DNA of 64,000 nucleotides, from assembly GCA_019916065.1 (NCBI GenBank), contig CM034237.1, positions 43,630,485 to 43,694,484 on the forward strand. The letters run 5' to 3'. This document shows positions 55,690 to 64,000 of this stretch, one piece after another. Source of the stretch: Vitellaria paradoxa. Taxonomy: Eukaryota > Streptophyta > Magnoliopsida > Ericales > Sapotaceae. The position numbers and the translations under genes were made by a program. Below the pieces are notes generated by a model that saw nothing but the letters and a program-made list of their open reading frames with translations, was not told the DNA's origin and did no database searches. Position 1 is the first letter of the stretch. Every line of letters begins with the position of its first letter.

Positions 55690-56690
55690 ATCCAAAACTA
55701 TTTTTTGAATAAAACTATATTTGTGGGTTATGGGCACCATAAAATTTGAAATCCTTGTCATTTTCTTACAAATTACTAGTTCCTAGGTAATGCTACATGT
55801 TAAGTTTTGCACAGTCACTAAAAATCTTATGCTTTGTTTGGGTGATTGACTTGAAAGTCGTCCACTTTAAGTTTCAATTTTAAATATGAGACTACATTTG
55901 TAGACTGCGAGCATCATATGACTCAAAATCCTGCACAATTCATTCTTACAAGTCACCAGTATCTAGGTGATAGTATTTGTTAAGTTTCGCAACCAACTAA
56001 ATTCATTTGTTGGGTTTGGATGATTAACTTAAAAGTCAAATGTTTTAGGTTTTAAGTTCAAACTAGAAAATAGATTCGTCTACTATGGGCACCTTGGAGC
56101 TCGAAGTCCCATGTTATTTATTACTGTAAGTCATTGGTATTTAGATGACATTATGTATCAAGTTTCACAATCAATCTAGCCTTCTTGCTCAGTTTAAGCG
56201 ATTTACTCGAAAGTTAACTGTTTTGAGTTTAAAGTTCAAACTAAAAATTACATTTATGGATTACAAGCTCCCAATGTTTGGCATTTGTTCATTCTTACAA
56301 GCCAAAAATACCTAGGTGATATCATCTATCAAATTTAATGACCAATCGAGCCCATTTTCTCCGTTTGGGTAATTGACTTTAGTCAAACATTCTAAATTTC
56401 AAGTTTAAATTAGAAAACTACATTTATAGACTAAGAACAATTAGGGCCTTTGAATTCAATATCATTCATTTTTACAAATCACCAGTGCCCAAGTGTTGCT
56501 ATGCATTAAGTTTTGTGACTATCTTTGCAGGTTACATAGGCAACCGAGGGTTTCAAATCTGGCATTATTCAATTTTATATGTCATTAGTGCATAGGTATT
56601 AGTACGTTTCAAGTTTCATAACAAATCTAGCCTATTTGCTCTATTTGGACGATTGGCTCGAAAGTTAAAACTTAAAGTCAAGCTCAAACT
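55690..56690. repeat. Degenerate tandem array, period about 178 bp
   Basis: A motif like CATTCTTACAAGTCACCAGTATCTAGGTGAT..TTAAGTTTCGCAACCAA recurs at about 55762, 55943, 56120, 56290, 56467 and (shorter spacing) 56567. Copies are diverged and indel-rich. Non-coding. Confidence 0.75.
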
Positions 56691-57860
56691 GAGTTTTAAA
56701 GTCTAGCTTATTATTATTATTATTATTAACTAAGTTTAAACTTGCCCGTTAATAACTATACTTTCTAATTAAGTTCAAATATTTATAACGTATCTATTAA
56801 TTATAAGCTTAATTATGTTTACCCTTAACATTTCTACGTTAATTATTTTAGCATTTAATTTTCAACAGATTTTTCTAATTTTCTAACTTAAAAAATTATT
56901 ACTGAACTTGATTTCCTTTTATTAATTAATAAAATATCTTGAATTACATATTTAAAGTGGATTGGATTTTTTACTTGGAGATTTTTAAATTGAAGATTTT
57001 CTAATTGGCAGATGTGATAATTAATTGAATTTTCAAATTGATGAGAAGTCTCATAGATGAATTCCAACCAATGAAACATGTTAGAGTTTCCAATTCTACT
57101 GAACCGCCAAATTAAAGAAGAAGAAAATTTGAGGAAGACGGTGACATGTCAATGTTTTAGGTCTATATATATATATATATATATATGTCTGTACTTAATA
57201 TAAAAATATACTAATAGAGAGAACATATTATGGAGTTTAAGGAGAGAGGTTCTCGTTATAAAATTTAAAGTCTTTCTCCTTTCTTTTACGGACTTGAGTC
57301 TATAAGTTTTAGAGAATTCCAAAATAATTTTCTGGAGAATCAAAAAATACTTCCAATTCATTTAGGTGCATCAAGAAGTCGAATAAGATTTTGAGCAAAT
57401 TTACGTGAGAAATTATAGAGAATTCAACCAAATCTTGTAACCTAATTTTATAATGGAAACTGCTTGGGTGGTCTCCGAATTTGGACTCTGAAATTTTTTC
57501 TTTACTAATTGATAAAGGTTTCTCTGTTATTAATCTTATTTGTTTTTTATTGATTGATTATTTGAGATGTTTTGAAAATTTTAGAATAACAATCTCTTAA
57601 AAAAACAAAATAATTTACCTAAATTCATTATTATTGATCCAGGCGGATTCAAAAAATTTCAATCAAATTCAGATGATTGTCTAATCAACCAAATGTCAAA
57701 CATGGATCAACCCTGCAGACTGCATGTCCAATCCATCATGGTCATAACAAATCATCACCCTTACATGGCATAATAAATCAATTAAATACAAACACATAAT
57801 GTCATCTCGTTTTAATAGGAAATTTTTAAAATTTAAAATTCAACACTCATGTGGTTAGGA
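56691..57860. other. Intergenic DNA, no gene recognised
   Basis: Has a TTA microsatellite near 56708-56727 and an AT microsatellite at 57165-57186. Nothing coding is seen. Confidence 0.4.
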
Positions 57861-59463
57861 TTTAATACAAAACATATCTCTAGTGAATTGGTTTCAAGAT
57901 TGAGATTTAATATAAAATATGTATTTATTTAATTGATTTGTTATACCAAGTAAACATGATTACGTGAAATAATCTATTTCCTCCTTGAGTGAGGGTGTGA
58001 TATTTGTAAATCACATGTATTATTTTTTATCAAAATTTACAGTCTATTCAATAAGTGAAATAGAAAGAAGAAAAGAGAAAAGAAAAAATTTTAAAATTAA
58101 TTGTTTGTTTGTTGAGTTTTTTTTTAGGAGAGAAAAGAAAAAAAATGGGAAGAAATGAAATGAATAGTGAATGTTAAAATTTTAATACAAAACATATCTC
58201 TAGTGAATTGGTTTCAAGATTGAGATTTAATATAAAATATGTATTTATTTAATTGATTTGTTATACCAAGTAAACATGATTACGTGAAATAATCTATTTC
58301 CTCCTTGAGTGAGGGTGTGATATTTGTAAATCACATGTATTATTTTTTATCAAAATTTACAGTCTATTCAATAAGTGAAATAGAAAGAAGAAAAGAGAAA
58401 AGAAAAAATTTTAAAATTAATTGTTTGTTTGTTGAGTTTTTTTTTAGGAGAGAAAAGAAAAAAAATGGGAAGAAATGAAATGAATAGTGAATGTTAAAAT
58501 TTTAATACAAAACATATCTCTAGTGAATTGGTTTCAAGATTGAGATTTAATATAAAATATGTATTTATTTAATTGATTTGTTATACCAAGTAAACATGAT
58601 TACGTGAAATAATCTATTTCCTCCTTGAGTGAGGGTGTGATATTTGTAAATCACATGTATTATTTTTTATCAAAATTTACAGTCTATTCAATAAATGAAA
58701 TAGAAAGAAGAAAAGAGAAAAGAAAAAATTTTAAAATTAATTGTTTGTTTGTTGAGTTTTTTTTTAGGAGAGAAAAGAAAAAAAAATGGGAAGAAATGAA
58801 ATGAATAGTGAATGTTAAAATTTTAATACAAAACATATCTCTAGTGAATTGGTTTCAAGATTGAGATTTAATATAAAATATGTATTTATTTAATTGATTT
58901 GTTATACCAAGTAAACATGATTACGTGAAATAATCTATTTCCTCCTTGAGTGAGGGTGTGATATTTGTAAATCACATGTATTATTTTTTATCAAAATTTA
59001 CAGTCTATTCAATAAGTGAAATAGAAAGAAGAAAAGAGAAAAGAAAAAATTTTAAAATTAATTGTTTGTTTGTTGAGTTTTTTTTTAGGAGAGAAAAGAA
59101 AAAAAAATGGGAAGAAATGAAATGAATAGTGAATGTTAAAATTTTAATACAAAACATATCTCTAGTGAATTGGTTTCAAGATTGAGATTTAATATAAAAT
59201 ATGTATTTATTTAATTGATTTGTTATACCAAGTAAACATGATTACGTGAAATAATCTATTTCCTCCTTGAGTGAGGGTGTGATATTTGTAAATCACATGT
59301 ATTATTTTTTATCAAAATTTACAGTCTATTCAATAAGTGAAATAGAAAGAAGAAAAGAGAAAAGAAAAAATTTTAAAATTAATTGTTTGTTTGTTGAGTT
59401 TTTTTTTAGGAAAGAAAAGAAAAAAAAATGGGAAGAAATGAAAAGAATAGTGAATGTTAAAAT
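57861..59463. repeat. Near-identical 320-bp tandem array, five copies
   Basis: Copies start with TTTAATACAAAACATATCTC at 57861, 58181, 58501, 58822 and 59143, periods 320, 320, 321 and 321. By eye the copies differ at only a few positions (for example G/A near 58695, one extra A in the A-run of copy 3, G-to-A near 59411). Contains GAGTGAGGGTGTGATATTTG and purine-rich GAAAAGAGAAAAGAAAA. No coding potential shared by all copies. Confidence 0.97.
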
Positions 59464-60646
59464 TTTAAAATTTTCATTTTCTCAAAAGTAGGAAGAAATG
59501 AAGAAAGAGGAAAATGAATTAATAAAACTTTCAAAATGACATATTTGTCCATAAAATAAAGAATAAGAAAAAATAAATTATAAATATGTCTTAAGATTAA
59601 ATAAATTTATTACATTCTAATTTTTTAAAGAATGTAATGGTAAAATAACTATTTATCCTTTCTTTTTCTTTTTTTTTCTTTTCAACTCACAAACAAAAAT
59701 AAATAAAGAAAATTATTATTCTTTTTTTCTTAAACTTACAAACAAATAGAAAGAAATATAATCATTTCTCTTCTTTTATCTTCTTTCCTAATTAATATTT
59801 TTTTTTCTTTTCTCTTCTAAACTCACAAACGAACTGATCCAAGATTATTTCTTGTCAAATGATCTCCCATTGAATTGCATTCCTTTATTCCACCTCATAT
59901 TCGACATATTATTTCTTGTCAAATGATCTCCGATCGAATCACATTCCTTTATTCCAACTCATATTCTATTAACTAAGCGTTTATTTGGGGAAAAAACTGG
60001 TAGCTAGCTTCTATCTACTAAGATACTATTTGGCTTACCTATTTTGAGTTATTTTAATTTTTCATTTTACATTTTTAAAAATAAAGAAAACAACTCAAAA
60101 TACATTTGATCAATTATGTTTTCAAAATCTATTTTAGAAAACAAAAAATAGATTTACATATGAAATGCAAAACGACAAAAAATCATTTTCAGTGATTTTA
60201 ACTCAAAACAAGAAAAATCTCAAAATATAAAAATAGAAAACGTCAAATCAAATGTGTTTTCTATTTTCTTTATTTGCAGATTTTCAAAATATAAAATATA
60301 TAAAACAGAAAATAGAAAATAAAAATAAAAATAAAAAAACAAAAAATAGAAATGCAACCCAAATACCACCTAATTTTTTTATTTTTTTTCTAAAATGATC
60401 AAGTTCACCCTCTTGTATTTCAAACTTCTTTTAAACTTTGAATAAAAAAAAATGTTAAATTAACCCCAAAAAAACTAAAAAACTAACTATTAAAAAATTA
60501 GTTTTTTTTCAAATTCAAAAAAATTCCTTCCCAAATACAAAAAAATAATTAACTTTTTAATAGTTAATTAGTAACCAATTACCAAAAAAATAATTTTATT
60601 TATTTTTTTCCAAACTCAACCTAAATATTAAATAATAATCTCACAA

Positions 60647-60680
<34 letters not shown>

Positions 60681-61781
60681 TCCAAACAGATATGTCATCC
60701 TTTGAATTATAACTTACCCCCTTCGTCTTATCCTCCCAATCAAACGTTCAAGGGAAAAGTGGGGTTTCCAGCATGTGTATGCTATTATCTTCTCGGACGT
60801 TTACAGAAAGTTAAAAACCGTACATAGATCCAGGAGATGGGGCAACAGATGGCGCAAAAAGCCACCATCCATGGCCCACATGCCATGACACACAAATATT
60901 CGGGGCGTTTAGTATTTTTTTTTTTTTTTATCAAAAGCTACTCATTATAATTTTTGGTACGTTTGATAAAAAAAAAATTATAATTTTTAGTAATTTTTTA
61001 TAATTTTTGAATGTTTAGTAAAATTTTTACTAATTTTTAATAATTTTTAATAATTTTAAGTAACTTTTAATAACTTTTGATATTTTTAGTAATTTTTGTA
61101 ACTTATAAGTTGAGAAGTCACCATGCAAAGTAAGAAAATGACTAATTTTGATGGTTTGCCAAATATTGAATGAACAAAATTTGATATTTTTTGCTAAAAT
61201 TTTCACTGTCAAAAGCAACGACCATCATCATCATCGATGACAACCATCCTGAACAACAGTTAATGATATCACATGAATGATATGTATACAAACTCCGACT
61301 TGGTTTGTTGGGTTGGTTGGCTCGGAAAAAAAAAAAAAAAAAAAGAAAGACGTGTACACATTTCGTTTCATTTATTTCTCAACCAACATGCATGCTCATG
61401 CAGTTGTTAAATAATAAAAAAGAGAGAAACCCAAGTGATTCTTCAATTTCAGCCAACACTACAGTGCTTCAATGACATGTTAGGTATCTACATAATTGGA
61501 ATAGATGAACATCAACAAGGGACTTGTACTGAAGGATCTTTGGCCATAATGTTTTTGATTAATACCAAGGGTTAAAGCTTCTCAAAACCAATAATCTGCA
61601 ATGCTTCCGGTTCTGGAACAGGAAAGGAAAGAACCAAATGAAGCCAAACACAAAGTTTAAACTTTCTGAAGCTCCAGCTGATCCACTAGTATCGGGTTAA
61701 TTCTTAATGTCCAAATGTGAACAGAGACAAGGACAGAAGGAAATTTGGACAGATGCCCACTATAACATCTGAAACTTACCC
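59464..61781. other. Intergenic DNA with MITE-like stretches
   Basis: About 59985-60620 has inverted motifs like those at 34640-34840 and 48385 and probably includes nested MITEs. AAT microsatellite at 60648-60680. About 60900-61090 is TAATTTTTAATAA-rich. No gene. Confidence 0.45.
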
Positions 61782-62173
61782 TCTGTTTGGTTTGAGGAAG
61801 AGAAATGGAAAGGAAGGGGAAGTTTGTCCTCCTAGGCTTGATTCCATATATTAATTGGAGAGAGATGAAATGGAAAAGAAATTGAAGTTTTTCTCCCCAT
61901 TTTCTTTCTATTTTATCTTCTCTTTTCTCCCTGTTTCTTTCCTCTCTTTACCATCATACTATTTCCCTATATTTTCTTTCCACTAGCATTCCACGATCAA
62001 ACACCCCCCAACACACGCGCGCACACACAGAGAAGAGATTATTTTTTTCTCATTTTCCCCTCTTTTTCTTTACAAAACCAAACAAAAGAAAATATTTATT
62101 TTCTTCTCACTATCTCTCATTATCACTTTCCGATCCTCTTTATTCCTCTTCTCTCCAAACCAAACAAAACCTA
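61779..62173. repeat. Purine/pyrimidine fold-back, probable MITE
   Basis: CCCTCTGTTTGGTTTGAGGA at the left is the inverse of TCTCCAAACCAAACAAAACC at the right. The left half is purine-rich, the right half pyrimidine-rich. The target duplication is not clear. Confidence 0.5.
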
Positions 62174-62181
62174 GAAGTTTA

Positions 62182-63146
62182 GGGACTGTTTAGTAATACT
62201 ATTATTTTTCTGTTTACGTTTATATTTTTACATCTTCTGTTTTTTGTTTTCTGTTGTCATTTTTTTTAAAATAAAAACTGAAATTATGTTTAGAAATAAA
62301 ATTTTATTTACAATTATTAAGCTTTTATTCTCATGAAATATTCAATATTATTAATTTTTTAAAAATTAAATGAATTTAATAAGTATATTTTATATTAATT
62401 TAATTTAATTATATTATTTATTAAAAATAATTGAATAAAATATAAGTATTATATCATTTAATCCAGTAAATATAAAATATATTAATTATAATTTAATTAT
62501 ATTATTTACTAAAAATAATTGAACAAAATATATTTCATAGTAATTTAAATAATTATATTTGTTAAAAATAATTTAATAAAATATAATACGCATTAAATAA
62601 ATAAATTAATTTAATTTAATTATGATATTTATTAAAAATAATTTAATAAAACATATTTAATATTAGTTAAATTAATTATTTTAAATTATTTTTTAAATTA
62701 AATTAAATAATTAAATTATAATATTTATTAAAAATAATTTAATAATATATATTTCCTATTAATTAATTTAACTAATTTAATTTAATTATTTATTAGAAAT
62801 AAATTAATAATATATATATTCATATTAATTTAATTAATTTAATTTAATTATATTATTTATTAAAAATAATTTTAGTTTAATAAAATATTTGAATAAAATA
62901 ATATATTTTAATGTGATGTTATAAAAATGGGCAGAATATTAAATTGACAAAATACTTGCAACAAAAAAAAAAAAAAAAAAAAAAACAAAGAGAGAACATT
63001 TTTTTTTGTTTACATTTTTTTAAGTTTTCATTTTTTTAAAAACAAAAAAATAAACAGATTTAATAAATATGTTTTTGTTGCCAATTTATAAAATTTTAAA
63101 AACATAAACAGAAAACCAAAAAATAAAAACATTATTAAATAGGACT
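62182..63146. mobile_element. Harbinger-like MITE
   Basis: The ends GGGACTGTTTAGTAATA and (reverse complement) AGTCCTATTTAATAATG are flanked by TTA at 62179-62181 and 63147-63149. The interior is shared with 44116-44759. No transposase. Confidence 0.7.
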
Positions 63147-63299
63147 TTAGGCTATAGCTTTCAAAAGACATAGTATTTAGCCAATTAAAACTGGTGCAAT
63201 AATTTAAAAAGCTCAGTTTTGACTAACATCACAAAGTTCTGCAATAAAAATCTATGGACCTCTAAAATTGAAACCAATAAAGCTGAAGTTGGATTTTCT

Positions 63300-63722
63300 C
63301 AATTCTAATTTGGTTGTTAGATGTTGAAACAGAAGTTTTTTGATTCTATCAACGCTCATTAGATTAACGAGTTTAACTCAGTCGGACCTTATGAGCTTGA
63401 TTCCAATTTTGTTGTTAGATGTTGAAATAAGAGTTTTCTTGATTCTATCGGCACCCATTGGATTAATGAGTTTAGCTTAGTCAGACCTTAGAAGTTGGAT
63501 TCCAATTTGGTTGTTAGATGCTAAAACAGGAAACTTTCGATTCTGCTAGCGCCCACTAGATTAATGAGTTTAGTTTAGTTGAACCTTATGAGCTCAATTT
63601 TAATTTGATTATTAGATGCTGAAAACAAGAGGTTTTTGATTTTATCTGCGTCCACTGGATTAATGAGTTTAGCTTAGTCGAACCTTATGAGCTCGATTCC
63701 AACTTGGTTGTTAGATGTTGGG
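63300..63722. repeat. Tandem array, period about 99 bp
   Basis: A unit with TTGGTTGTTAGATGTTGAAA..GATTCTATC..CCCATTGGATTAATGAGTTTAGCTTAGTC..CCTTATGAGCT starts near 63313, 63411, 63510, 63607 and 63707, diverged by perhaps 15-20%. Non-coding. Confidence 0.85.
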
Positions 63723-64000
63723 GCGTGGAATAGTTTTTAGCAAGGTTGATATTTGGCGGATCCTACCACGTTTAAAATTAACTTATTTTTTATCTCATTT
63801 AAATTCATTTATTATTAAAATTAATATTTTTATATAAAAATTTATTTTTATAATAAAATATAAATAAAATAATATATAAATTTTAAAAAATATATTTATA
63901 TTTTTCTTTTTTGGGCTTGACTTGACCATTGTTGGGCTCTATACTCAATTCTAAATCCTTAAAAAAAGGGCAGGGCAAGAATGAGTTGGTTCAAGAACTT

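Noticed and set aside
57149..57361. 70-codon minus-strand open frame
   Set aside because: It includes a translated AT microsatellite and has no recognisable feature.

Overview
This is nuclear DNA from a flowering plant, probably a eudicot. It is very AT-rich and carries plant lineages of Ty1/copia and Ty3/gypsy retrotransposons, tRNA-derived SINEs, many MITEs, a CLE signalling-peptide gene and a plant-type PP2A catalytic subunit gene with introns. I do not assign a species.

Only two host genes can be supported. The first, at 26531-28797 (+), is a two-exon CLE gene of the CLE25 type whose peptide motif is RKIPNGPDPIHN. The second, at 43757-53106 (+), is a complete six-exon protein phosphatase 2A catalytic subunit of 306 residues with all metal-binding residues intact. 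Its introns 1 and 4 (4.1 and 2.8 kb) are filled with transposon debris.

Layout. 1-4503: decayed copia pol with a 3' LTR, abutting an inverted leader/gag/LTR fragment of the same family. 4504-8490: AT-rich, no gene. 8491-23737: a three-level nest. A Ty3/gypsy element (LTRs 8496-9168 and 23065-23732, target duplication AGGCC) has lost reverse transcriptase and RNase H. It carries a copia element (12444-19028, target duplication CTTAC), whose RT gene is split by a 1,596-bp TG...CA insertion (13756-15351, target duplication GCTTT). The 3' part of the gypsy element also holds an antisense gene (22540 to 19930) with two canonical introns on that strand. 23738-26240: no gene. 26241-28800: the CLE gene. 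28800-43200: intergenic DNA with a SINE, an LTR with a hAT MITE inside it, a solo gypsy LTR between two copies of a 0.5-kb repeat, another hAT MITE and a Mutator-like element carrying six CACGTG boxes. 43200-53700: PP2A. 53700-64000: no gene, but three tandem arrays (about 178 bp degenerate, 320 bp near-identical, about 99 bp degenerate) and several MITEs.

I see no operon-like or defence system. The items most worth a second look are the spliced antisense gene in the retrotransposon, the dated nest whose decay looks almost purely like cytosine deamination, the CLE gene whose intron follows the peptide motif, the G-box-rich transposon upstream of PP2A, and the homogeneous 320-bp array. All boundaries, identities and counts were read by eye; no alignment or database search was run.
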